From positions 82,512-146,511 of the forward strand of contig CANMSN010000009.1 of the NCBI GenBank assembly GCA_947500585.1: a stretch of DNA of 64,000 bases. Direction: 5' to 3'. Both the position numbers and the translations under genes were made by a program. Shown here in pieces: positions 27,055-34,849 of the stretch (its first letter is position 1; the number at the start of each line of letters is the position of its first letter). Origin of the DNA: an uncultured Flavobacteriaceae bacterium (GTDB taxonomy: Bacteria; Bacteroidota; Bacteroidia; Flavobacteriales; Flavobacteriaceae). Under the pieces are notes generated by a model that was not told the DNA's origin, made no database searches, and was given only the letters and a program-made list of their open reading frames with translations.

Positions 27055-29016
27055 TTATTCATTGCCAAACTGCTGTCTTGCCTCAGTTTCAATATTTAAT
27101 TGATTGACTCTGGCATCTACCTTTCGTTTGAAGTCAGTATCTGCAATGGTGGCTACATTGTCTAAATAACGTACGACTTCTTGACGACGAATTTCTGAAA
27201 AATCCAGTCCTTTCATATTGCCTCGCATTAATTCTTGAAGCATGTTAAACTTAGTATCATAATCTTTTTTGAAATAGATTTCTGGGTTTTCAAACCAATC
27301 TTCTTCTAAATCAAAATCGGTTAAACGCAATGATATAGCTGACTGAATATTACGAACATCACGCGATGAAAAGAATGGAAACACCGCTTGCATTTCCTTA
27401 TATAAATTGGCATAAAACAAATGCTGATTGGTTTTAAACTGTTGTTCCACCTTATCATAAACGTTATGAACACGTTCTTCTATGGGTTTATCAACATGAC
27501 TCAAAATATCCCCCATATTTTTTGCCAAACCTTGGTTTTGTAAGTAACTGTAATTTTCTGGTCCTTGCATATTTACAAAATCGGGCATCGTATCATCCAA
27601 TTTTCGCCACCATATATGATCTTGATCTAAAAAATCATGCTCGGTTCTAGCTCCATCAATTTTAAATCGACCTTGGACTCTTGAAATCACAGCTTTATCT
27701 AACATTTCTGGAAGATTAGTAAATAATCCAATAGAACTATTACCATAATTTACGGCATAAGCACCTTCTGTATATCTTAAAAACACACCGATTACTTCCT
27801 TAACACCTGCTGAAACGCCTTGAGCAGTTCGCTCTTGTAAATTATTTTCGGCATCATCAATAGGTGCGAAAATTAATTTTGTAGGATCTTGCATGGGTTT
27901 CATCCATTCTACCATTTTTTCGGCTGAACCACCTTGAAAGGTTGAAATCAATGTGTCTGGCATCGGGTGAAATAAAAACGGAATATCTAACGTATCACAA
28001 TGTTCTTTTAATCGTGTCGCTATTGCAGCAATTAGCATACTTTTTCCTGTTCCTGGAATACCGTACCCCATAAAAACTGGCATAAACCCACCTAATTCCT
28101 GAAACGGATTTTTCTTAGCTTCAAAATCATAACTCAGCATACGCTCGGTTAATCTTCGCGCAAAATGTTTGGCATCTCGATTACCAACAATTTGCTCAAA
28201 CTGAATTTTATTAAACTCAATACTTTTTGCTGTGCCTTGAAATACATTATTCCACCCCGAAACCGCAAACTCTGAATTTTCTAGTTTATACGTTCTATCT
28301 TCTATAGTTTCAGTGTATTCTAAAGAGCTTTTACGTAGTTGAATTTCATCAATTAACGCTTCAAAATATACGACTGTAAAATCAATGACATCTTTATCAG
28401 ACTTAATTATATCTGGATGTCCGAGATACTTATCAAAATAGAACAAACTACACGAAATTCCTTTTAAAGGCGACATTAATGAAACCTCAGGAATACCTGA
28501 AAACTTTTGTTTCATGACACTTAAATCATCTGATGCATAAGGTTTTAAATCGTTTAATATTTTGTACGCTGTTGCAAATAACATAAATGCCGTAGCGGTA
28601 TGCATTTTGCTTTCAAATTCACGCTTTCCATTATTATCTAAGGCAGTTTTATTCTCATTTAAACTTGATAAACCTGAAGCGTCGTAATAACTATCTTTAA
28701 TCCAAATACCCAAAGTTATACCTTCTTGCACAGCGTATAATGTTTGATTCAAGTAAATTGGAATCGCCACAGAATCTGGTAATAAACGCTTTTTTAAAGC
28801 CAAAATAGTTTTTGAGACCGATGTTATTTCTGTAGTATTTGTTCCGTTATTGGCACGTGATAAATACAATAAAATCGATTCATCTTTTGCATCTTTATCC
28901 TTATTTTTTGCACGAGCTCCTTGCTCCCATTGCACAGATTTTAAATAAGATGCTGCTTCATCACGAAGCATATCAAGTTCGGATAATTTTATTGGGAATG
29001 TTGAGTTGTGTTCCAT
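27055..29016 (-). CDS. AAA+ ATPase with long unknown N-terminal domain
   Basis: This 653-aa protein begins with about 290 residues of unrecognised, mainly helical sequence. A classical AAA module follows: Walker A GYGIPGTGKSMLIAA (about 315-329), Walker B LIFAPIDDAEN (about 375-385, D-D in place of D-E), sensor 1 in SIGLFTNLPEMLDKAVISR with a likely arginine finger, and sensor 2 in FFSSRDVRNIQ (about 555). A helical C-terminal tail closes it. It has no membrane segment. The module suits a hexameric remodelling or unfolding machine. As the only obvious motor of the cluster it probably powers the system, on a substrate I cannot name. Confidence 0.85.
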   Translation of the reverse strand: MEHNSTFPIKLSELDMLRDEAASYLKSVQWEQGARAKNKDKDAKDESILLYLSRANNGTNTTEITSVSKTILALKKRLLPDSVAIPIYLNQTLYAVQEGITLGIWIKDSYYDASGLSSLNENKTALDNNGKREFESKMHTATAFMLFATAYKILNDLKPYASDDLSVMKQKFSGIPEVSLMSPLKGISCSLFYFDKYLGHPDIIKSDKDVIDFTVVYFEALIDEIQLRKSSLEYTETIEDRTYKLENSEFAVSGWNNVFQGTAKSIEFNKIQFEQIVGNRDAKHFARRLTERMLSYDFEAKKNPFQELGGFMPVFMGYGIPGTGKSMLIAAIATRLKEHCDTLDIPFLFHPMPDTLISTFQGGSAEKMVEWMKPMQDPTKLIFAPIDDAENNLQERTAQGVSAGVKEVIGVFLRYTEGAYAVNYGNSSIGLFTNLPEMLDKAVISRVQGRFKIDGARTEHDFLDQDHIWWRKLDDTMPDFVNMQGPENYSYLQNQGLAKNMGDILSHVDKPIEERVHNVYDKVEQQFKTNQHLFYANLYKEMQAVFPFFSSRDVRNIQSAISLRLTDFDLEEDWFENPEIYFKKDYDTKFNMLQELMRGNMKGLDFSEIRRQEVVRYLDNVATIADTDFKRKVDARVNQLNIETEARQQFGNE

Positions 29017-29028
29017 GTTTCAGTCTTC

Positions 29029-29038
29029 AGTTGGCAGT
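29029..29038. repeat. Left arm of inverted repeat flanking the S23-type gene
   Basis: AGTTGGCAGT here is repeated inverted (ACTGCCAACT) at 29457-29466. It lies within a CAGT-rich tract (CAGTCTTCAGT occurs twice). Confidence 0.6.
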
Positions 29039-29086
29039 ACTCAGTCTTCAGTAATTACTCTTACGGACAGACTTACTCTGCTATAT

Positions 29087-29437
29087 TTAATTTGATAATC
29101 CGAATTTATCTGGATTATTCATCATGTAATTTAATAGCTTACCTATTTCTTCACTTTTACTTTGTAATTCTAATCTTTTCTCTTCTGAGATATAATTACA
29201 TTCAAACGCAAAATCTAACCATAATTGAGTTTCTGAGTTTTCACTATCGGCATCGGATAATTTACTTTTAAAATGCTTTTCATATTGTCGTTTCCTGTAC
29301 CCTTCAGCTATATTTGAACGAACCATTTGTAACGTAAGTCCAAACATTTCAGATTTTGGAAATTCCTTTGTAATATGAAATATTTCCATAGCCAAATCAA
29401 ACCCTTTTTGATAAGCGAGTAATGTTTTAAAACTCAT
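29087..29437 (-). CDS. Four-helix bundle protein, S23 / 23S rRNA intervening-sequence protein family
   Basis: This 116-aa all-helical protein of the S23/IVP family starts at the ATG at 29437 (MSFKTLLAYQKGFDLAMEIF), next to the stop of the upstream gene. Conserved family segments are present: AYQKGFDLAMEIFHITKEFP, FGLTLQMVRSNIAEGYRKRQ, and the C-terminal EEIGKLLNYMMNN. The family was first seen in 23S rRNA insertions but is widespread as orphan cassettes; it forms pentamers and its function is unsettled. A 10-base inverted repeat flanks the gene, so it looks like an insertion into the cluster rather than a core part. Confidence 0.88.
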   Translation of the reverse strand: MSFKTLLAYQKGFDLAMEIFHITKEFPKSEMFGLTLQMVRSNIAEGYRKRQYEKHFKSKLSDADSENSETQLWLDFAFECNYISEEKRLELQSKSEEIGKLLNYMMNNPDKFGLSN

Positions 29438-29438
29438 T

Positions 29439-30518
29439 TTAAATTTTCTTTTTTTTACTGCCAACTAAATACTGCATACTGCTAACTTCTATCGGCGCTT
29501 CTGCCAACCCATTCATCATTTCTGGTGTTTTATTATATAGTAATTGAATAATTCTATGAGGTGCAAATACATACTGCTTTCTAAAAACAGCATCCCATTT
29601 TTGTAAAACCTGTTTACTAAAAAAACTACCTTCTTTAAACTCACTACCAGAGGCAACTTCATCAATTTTTAGAGAAATAGCATAAGATTCTAGGGGTATT
29701 TCCTTTTTGCTAATAGCTTCCAACATCGTATGTGTTATTCGGTTTTCATCTTTAGCAAATACATTATGTATTGGACCTAAATCAATACGCTTTATAAATT
29801 TTGGTGATACTTTTGGTAGTTTTCTATCAATAGTGTAAGCCATTGTATCAAGGTTCATATCTCTATCAGCAGTAGTTTTTAGAACTTCATAAATATCATT
29901 TTTATAGTCGTCTACATTACTGCCATCATAATTAAAATACATAAAACAAATAAAGGGTCGGTTGTGTGATACATCGAAAAAACTCCAACTAATTAATAAA
30001 TCAGCATAAGAACCTTCGGGTGCATTTATAATTTTGCCTTGTACAAACCTGTTAAATATATACTCTTTTTTTACCGAAGAATAATAAACAATTGACGCAG
30101 CTTGAAACAACTTACTCTTTTTAATAGGCTGTTTTTTATGCATCAACGTATTTAAAAACTCTTCTTTTAAATTAGCAATTGGTGTAAGTCTACCTAAATA
30201 TTCATCTCGTAATTCTAAATCGTTAAACAAATATCTGAACTCCAAATAATTAGGAAATCCAGAATCTGTTAAGTCCACTTTCATATTATCTTCATCATCG
30301 TACATGTATTTAATACGCATAGCCTCAATAGAATACAACAACAAATCGGAATATTGCTTGAATAATTTAACCTCTTGACCGTTACAAAGTTTTTGCCGCT
30401 GTACTGCTACAATAAGTTCTTTAAAAGCAAAATCTATCATTTTATGATAAAAAATATACTGCTCTTTGGAATCGAGTATTGCGGAATCTAAAGGTGTAAC
30501 TATATGATTTATGGACAT
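29439..30518 (-). CDS. Uncharacterised 359-aa soluble protein
   Basis: I do not recognise a family. There is no signal peptide or membrane segment. The N-terminal half is helical (FYHKMIDFAFKELIVAVQRQ, LFKQYSDLLLYSIEAMRIKY) and the C-terminal half mixed (SWSFFDVSHNRPFICFMYFN, PKFIKRIDLGPIHNVFAKDE). The last residues (MQYLVGSKKKKI) are encoded by the CAGT-rich inverted-repeat sequence at the boundary with the S23-type gene, so the native C-terminus may have been replaced. It is co-directional with the coiled-coil and AAA+ genes. Confidence 0.7.
   Translation of the reverse strand: MSINHIVTPLDSAILDSKEQYIFYHKMIDFAFKELIVAVQRQKLCNGQEVKLFKQYSDLLLYSIEAMRIKYMYDDEDNMKVDLTDSGFPNYLEFRYLFNDLELRDEYLGRLTPIANLKEEFLNTLMHKKQPIKKSKLFQAASIVYYSSVKKEYIFNRFVQGKIINAPEGSYADLLISWSFFDVSHNRPFICFMYFNYDGSNVDDYKNDIYEVLKTTADRDMNLDTMAYTIDRKLPKVSPKFIKRIDLGPIHNVFAKDENRITHTMLEAISKKEIPLESYAISLKIDEVASGSEFKEGSFFSKQVLQKWDAVFRKQYVFAPHRIIQLLYNKTPEMMNGLAEAPIEVSSMQYLVGSKKKKI
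29457..29466. repeat. Right arm of inverted repeat flanking the S23-type gene
   Basis: ACTGCCAACT is a perfect inverse of 29029-29038. It lies inside the 3' end of the 359-aa gene. Confidence 0.6.
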
Positions 30519-30574
30519 TGTTTTAGTTAAAAATGAACAATTAAAAGTTCTTACTCAAATTAGTTGTGATGCTA

Positions 30575-30735
30575 ATTGGGTAGCGCGTTAAGGATTGAAG
30601 CGGTATCCTTTTTTTGCAAAAAAGATATAGCGGAAAGCCTGACCCCGATTTTTCATCGGGGTAACGCCCAAATCTTATTAATGAATGAGATTGCCATACT
30701 TCGACTGCGCTCAGTACAAGTAAAACTTCTTGTAA
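30575..30735. repeat. Structured intergenic repeat region
   Basis: The gap between the coiled-coil gene and the 359-aa gene holds two element types. At about 30583-30669, GCGCGTTAAGGATTGAAGCGG is followed by a T6/A6 hairpin, ATATAGCGGAAAGCCTGACC, and a GACCCCGAT/ATCGGGGT stem ending in TAACGC. At about 30688-30735 lies a REP-like unit containing ACTTCGACTGCGCTCAGT. I recall similar elements in other Flavobacteriaceae, but cannot check copy number. Confidence 0.6.
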
Positions 30736-30740
30736 TGACG

Positions 30741-32090
30741 CTATGATAACAAATCGTCTGTTCCAGCTTCTGGCTTTGGTTTCGGCTCTCCAGCTGGTTC
30801 ACCACCATCTCCTGAAGGTGCATTTGCATCAGCATTGTAATAATCTTCAAAAATCTCTTTCATATCTATACCATAACGCTCAGCAAAATTCTTTTGGATT
30901 TCGCCATCCTTTGCTCTAATTTCTTGTAAAGCCTCGGCATAACTACTGTAAACACCTTGCATTACTTTTTCATGAACTGGAATATTATCCATCATATCTT
31001 GACGTGCTTTGGCGCTTGCAGTATGCATAGATGCTAGGGTTTCTCCAATATGCTCATCGGTTTTTACACCTAAATGCTCTAAAATGGCGGCAAATTCTTG
31101 GTCTGTTCTAGCTTTTAAAGCCACCACATAACCATCATAATATTTTAAACGCTCTTCTGTATCACTCTTTAATTTAGCGCGATGTGTTTGCAAATTACTA
31201 CGTAATGATGTTAGTACTTTAATAGTTAAATTATGTTTGTGCACAAAACTATCTTTGCTAGCAGCAAGTGTAGTATATGCATTTTTAAGACCTTCTAGTT
31301 CTTCTACTTTTTGTTCTAAAGTGGTCATTTTACCTATAGCCTCAGAGTATTCAGCAGATTGCTTATCAGCAATATCTTCTATTTCTTGACGAGCTTGTTT
31401 TAATAAAGCATATTGCTCCTCTAACTTTGCTTCTACTTCTTTTTTCTTTTCTAACGCTTTTGTATGATTTTTAGAAGCTTCAACAATGGCATCTTTAAGC
31501 TTTTCTTCTACTTCTTTAATTTCTACCTCACGATTTTTTAAACGTGTCACTGCAGCTTGTGATTTATAAGAAAGCTCGCTTAAAAGGGTTTGAACATCAG
31601 CACTTTCAATACGCTCCTGAAACATAGCTTTTGCTTTATTGTCGGCTCCTGCTCTGGTTTTTTCAGCTAATTTATATTCTTCTTCTTCCTTTTTAATTTT
31701 GCTTTTTCGTCCCCAAAGGTTATTCCACCACGTATCTGGTTTATTTCTAGCGTCTTCTAATTCAATTCTTGCACGCTCTAAAGCCTTTTGAGCATCGTCA
31801 ATAACCTTTTGTTCAGTAGCATTAAGCGACGAGAATTTCTCGAACATAATGCCTACTTCATCCTGATAATCAGTTAAATCTTTTATGGCATCAAGAAGTG
31901 TTGTTCTATCTTTTTCAGCCATATGCACGACATCATCTAAAGTAGCGTTTAATATTTTTTGGCGCACTTCTGGATCATCTTCTTGAGACAATTTAGATTT
32001 CATCGTATCAATGGCTTTACCCCAATTGACATCTACTTTTTCTGTTTTTTCGTTTGAAGAGGTTTCTAATAAATCAAAATCGTCTGACAT
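30741..32090 (-). CDS. Long coiled-coil protein, 449 aa, first gene of the unknown cluster
   Basis: This soluble acidic protein has a predicted coiled coil over most of residues 95-290 (DAQKALERARIELEDARNKP, KNREVEIKEVEEKLKDAIVE, KKKEVEAKLEEQYALLKQAR). A Trp-rich insert (WWNNLWGRKSKIKKEEEE) lies at about 122-140. The C-terminal tail is low-complexity and rich in Gly, Pro, Glu and Lys, ending DDLLS. There is no signal peptide. Overall it recalls scaffold or TelA/PspA-like rod proteins, but I see no diagnostic motif. It is the first gene of the minus-strand run, and 250 bases of AT-rich upstream sequence precede it. Confidence 0.7.
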   Translation of the reverse strand: MSDDFDLLETSSNEKTEKVDVNWGKAIDTMKSKLSQEDDPEVRQKILNATLDDVVHMAEKDRTTLLDAIKDLTDYQDEVGIMFEKFSSLNATEQKVIDDAQKALERARIELEDARNKPDTWWNNLWGRKSKIKKEEEEYKLAEKTRAGADNKAKAMFQERIESADVQTLLSELSYKSQAAVTRLKNREVEIKEVEEKLKDAIVEASKNHTKALEKKKEVEAKLEEQYALLKQARQEIEDIADKQSAEYSEAIGKMTTLEQKVEELEGLKNAYTTLAASKDSFVHKHNLTIKVLTSLRSNLQTHRAKLKSDTEERLKYYDGYVVALKARTDQEFAAILEHLGVKTDEHIGETLASMHTASAKARQDMMDNIPVHEKVMQGVYSSYAEALQEIRAKDGEIQKNFAERYGIDMKEIFEDYYNADANAPSGDGGEPAGEPKPKPEAGTDDLLS

Positions 32091-32342
32091 TTTTATGTAT
32101 TATTAAGATTGAACAAATTTTTTGGATAAGCAATTTCGTTAAAAAATATGATTTGTAAAAGTAAATGCGATGTTACTTTTAGATTTTTCTTTCAAAATTT
32201 AGTGCTTAATTTATTGGTAGTTAAATTTGATAAAATGTTACACCTTAAAATTTAATTTTTTGATAATATTATTATAATTGTTGAGTAAGAAAATTATATT
32301 ATATTTGATTAGCAGAAAATAAATTTTTGCTTCATAATAATT

Positions 32343-32570
32343 ATGCCTCTTAACCTATTAAGCTTTTTCCTAATTAATCAATCTGATATTGTAACTATGC
32401 TCATCATTGTTGTGATATTCTTTTCTGTGTTGTTACTTTTAGGTATTAGAAAATCATATAAATTAAAAAAGGAAAACGAGCGATTAGATGCTATAAATAA
32501 GAAAATAGCTGAAGATGAAGACAAACCCTACCAAGATTTTACTGATGGGCATATGTATGGAGGTAATTAA
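32343..32570 (+). CDS. Small single-pass membrane protein, 75 aa
   Basis: One membrane helix (DIVTMLIIVVIFFSVLLLLG, about 14-33) precedes a charged coiled stretch (KLKKENERLDAINKKIAEDE) and a short tail ending DGHMYGGN. The function is unknown. The next frame, 17 bases downstream, encodes a similar layout, so the two look like tandem paralogues. It is divergent from the coiled-coil gene at 32090. Confidence 0.65.
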   Translation: MPLNLLSFFLINQSDIVTMLIIVVIFFSVLLLLGIRKSYKLKKENERLDAINKKIAEDEDKPYQDFTDGHMYGGN

Positions 32571-32587
32571 AAAATGAACTAAAAATT

Positions 32588-32785
32588 ATGGTTTCTATTT
32601 TAATTATACTTTTTGTGATTGTGTTTTTTTTGATTGGATTCATGTCGAAAAGCATATTATATGTTAATGAGCATTAAGCGTCTATTCAAAATGAATTGCA
32701 AGTTTTTGATGATAATTTGAAAGTTATAGATAATCTTGAAACAAAACCTGATTATATGCTTAGTTCTAACCATCTCTACGAATAA
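32588..32785 (+). pseudogene. Small membrane protein interrupted by an in-frame TAA
   Basis: ATG at 32588 encodes a membrane helix (SILIILFVIVFFLIGFMSKS). It meets TAA at 32675-32677 after 29 codons, then stays open in the same frame for 35 more codons (SIQNELQVFDDNLKVIDNLE, ending SSNHLYE) to TAA at 32783. The second part matches in style the tail of the 75-aa neighbour (coiled acidic stretch, then H-x-Y near the end). This suggests one ancestral gene of about 65 aa with a nonsense change, or a rare readthrough. Confidence 0.55.
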
Positions 32786-32815
32786 AAAACGCCCACTTTT
32801 CAGCAGGCGTTTGAA
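32783..32815 (-). terminator. Terminator for ettA
   Basis: On the minus strand, AAACGCC and GGGCGTTTTTTATT form a hairpin with a T run directly after the ettA stop. It overlaps the stop codon of the broken plus-strand small gene. Confidence 0.75.
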
Positions 32816-32820
32816 ATAAT

Positions 32821-34512
32821 TTATCTTACTAACTTCTTATACTTAATTCGTTTCGGCATTAAATCGCCACCCAAACGCTTCTTCTTATTCTCTTCATAAT
32901 CAGAAAAAGAACCTTCAAAGAAATAGACTTGAGAATCGCCTTCAAAAGCTAAAATGTGTGTACATATTCTATCTAAAAACCATCTGTCGTGAGATATAAC
33001 TACCGCACATCCCGCAAAGTTTTCTAAACCTTCTTCCAATGCACGTAACGTATTCACGTCAAGATCATTAGTAGGCTCGTCTAAAAGCAACACATTACCT
33101 TCTTCTTTAAGTGTCATAGCTAAGTGTAAACGGTTACGTTCACCACCAGAAAGTAGTTTTACTTTCTTGTTTTGTTCACCTCCAGAAAAGTTGAATCTGC
33201 TCAAATATGCTCTAGAATTCACTTCCTTCCCACCCATTAGAATGAGTTCTTGCTCATCACTAAAGTTCTGCCAAATGGTTTTCTCTGGATCTATATTTGA
33301 ATGTTTTTGATCTACATAAGCTAATTTAGCAGTGTCGCCAACAACAAACTCACCTTTATCAGGAGTCTCTTCTCCCATTATCATTCTAAAAATTGTGGTT
33401 TTACCAGCACCATTTGGTCCTATAACCCCAACTATTCCTGCTTGTGGTAAGTTAAAGTTTAAATCATCATATAACAATTTATCATCATAACCTTTTGCAA
33501 CACCTTTAGCTTCAATAACATTGGTGCCTAAACGCGGTCCGTTAGGAATATAGATTTCTAGTTTTTCGTCAAGTTGTTTTTGATCTTGACTCATTAACTT
33601 ATCGTAATTCTTTAAACGTGCTTTTTGTTTGGTTTGACGCCCCTTAGCACCTTGTCGAACCCATTCTAACTCACGTTCTAATGTTTTTTGACGTTTAGAG
33701 GCTGCTTTTCCTTCTTGTGCCATTCGCTTAGATTTTTGGTCTAACCAAGACGAATAGTTGCCTTTCCAAGGAATACCTTCTCCTCTATCCAACTCTAAAA
33801 TCCAACCCGCTACATTATCTAAAAAATATCTATCGTGCGTTACAGCTATCACGGTACCTTTATATTGTGCCAAATGATGTTCTAGCCAATGTACAGATTC
33901 TGCATCTAAATGGTTGGTAGGCTCATCTAATAATAAAACATCTGGTTCTTTTAGAAGTAAGCGGCATAAAGCTACACGACGACGTTCTCCACCAGACAAA
34001 ACAGCAATTTTTTTATCACCATCAGGAGTTCGCAGCGCATCCATAGCTATTTCTAATTTAGTATCAAGTTCCCAAGCATTTGCAGCATCAATTTGATCTT
34101 GTAATTCCGCTTGACGATTCATCAACTTCTCCATTTTGTCGGCATCAGAATAGACTTCTTCTAACCCAAACATATCGTTAATTTTATTGTATTCATCAAG
34201 AATAGCAACGGTTTCTGCTGCACCTTCACGAACAATTTCCATTACCGTTTTGTTTTCATCTAGTTGTGGTTCTTGCTCTAAAAAACCAACGGAATAATCC
34301 TGTAGAAACGTAACATCGCCTTGAAAATTTTTATCTACGCCTGCAATAATCTTTAACAAAGTAGATTTACCAGAACCATTAAGACCTAAAATTCCAATCT
34401 TTGCTCCATAAAAGAAGCTTAGATATATATTTTTTAAAACTGGTGTATTTGCACCAGGAAATGTCTTGGTTAAACCAGACATTGAAAAAATTACTTTTTT
34501 ATCGTCACTCAT
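32821..34512 (-). CDS. ettA: ABC-F translation factor EttA (energy-dependent translational throttle)
   Basis: This 563-aa soluble protein has two ABC domains and no membrane part. It binds the ribosomal E site and gates the first elongation steps according to the ATP/ADP ratio. Walker A motifs are GLNGSGKSTLLK (about 43) and GPNGAGKTTIFR (about 360). Signatures are LSGGERRRVALCRLL and LSGGERNRLHLAMTL, with Walker B LLLDEPTNHLDA and LLLDEPTNDLDV. The linker (ELEWVRQGAKGRQTKQKAR) and overall length are characteristic of EttA. It is monocistronic, with a terminator. Confidence 0.95.
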   Translation of the reverse strand: MSDDKKVIFSMSGLTKTFPGANTPVLKNIYLSFFYGAKIGILGLNGSGKSTLLKIIAGVDKNFQGDVTFLQDYSVGFLEQEPQLDENKTVMEIVREGAAETVAILDEYNKINDMFGLEEVYSDADKMEKLMNRQAELQDQIDAANAWELDTKLEIAMDALRTPDGDKKIAVLSGGERRRVALCRLLLKEPDVLLLDEPTNHLDAESVHWLEHHLAQYKGTVIAVTHDRYFLDNVAGWILELDRGEGIPWKGNYSSWLDQKSKRMAQEGKAASKRQKTLERELEWVRQGAKGRQTKQKARLKNYDKLMSQDQKQLDEKLEIYIPNGPRLGTNVIEAKGVAKGYDDKLLYDDLNFNLPQAGIVGVIGPNGAGKTTIFRMIMGEETPDKGEFVVGDTAKLAYVDQKHSNIDPEKTIWQNFSDEQELILMGGKEVNSRAYLSRFNFSGGEQNKKVKLLSGGERNRLHLAMTLKEEGNVLLLDEPTNDLDVNTLRALEEGLENFAGCAVVISHDRWFLDRICTHILAFEGDSQVYFFEGSFSDYEENKKKRLGGDLMPKRIKYKKLVR

Positions 34513-34594
34513 TTTATTTGTTTATGTGTTGAAACGTTTAATTGTTTATTTGTAGAATCAAAAATTATTAATCTTAATTCTCAAATCGCAAATT

Positions 34595-34777
34595 TTAAAC
34601 CCGTCCTTTTAAAGCATTAAACACCCATGCAATTGCAAAAAAGCCAATACCCACAGTTGCAAAACCCCAACCAGCAACATCATCATATCTGTATGCGCCC
34701 ATTAAAATAAGCACAACGCCCATAATAATCATCAAAATTGTTGCCCAGGCTAAAACTGTATTTTTATTCATTGCCAT
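34595..34777 (-). CDS. Two-helix small membrane protein (CAL67264-type)
   Basis: This 60-aa protein has two membrane helices (TVLAWATILMIIMGVVLILM and WGFATVGIGFFAIAWVFNAL) joined by a short polar turn (GAYRYDDVAG). It resembles a small conserved flavobacterial family that I know under the label CAL67264 family membrane protein. That match is from memory. The function is unknown. It lies 82 bases upstream of ettA on the same strand. Confidence 0.65.
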   Translation of the reverse strand: MAMNKNTVLAWATILMIIMGVVLILMGAYRYDDVAGWGFATVGIGFFAIAWVFNALKGRV

Positions 34778-34849
34778 TATCTTTTATTTTATTGGTTAGT
34801 CAAAAGCAAATATCGCAAATAATGATTAAATTAGAGCTTATTTTCCATC

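Noticed and set aside
30653..30850. A 65-codon minus-strand open frame overlapping the 3' end of the coiled-coil gene
   Set aside because: It overlaps the end of the 449-aa coiled-coil gene in another frame, and its C-terminal part (TERSRS) is a translation of the REP-like repeat.
20598..32090. A prophage or integrative element
   Set aside because: There is no integrase, terminase, capsid or portal gene, no attachment-site tRNA and no clear end repeats. The unknown genes do not read as phage structural proteins.
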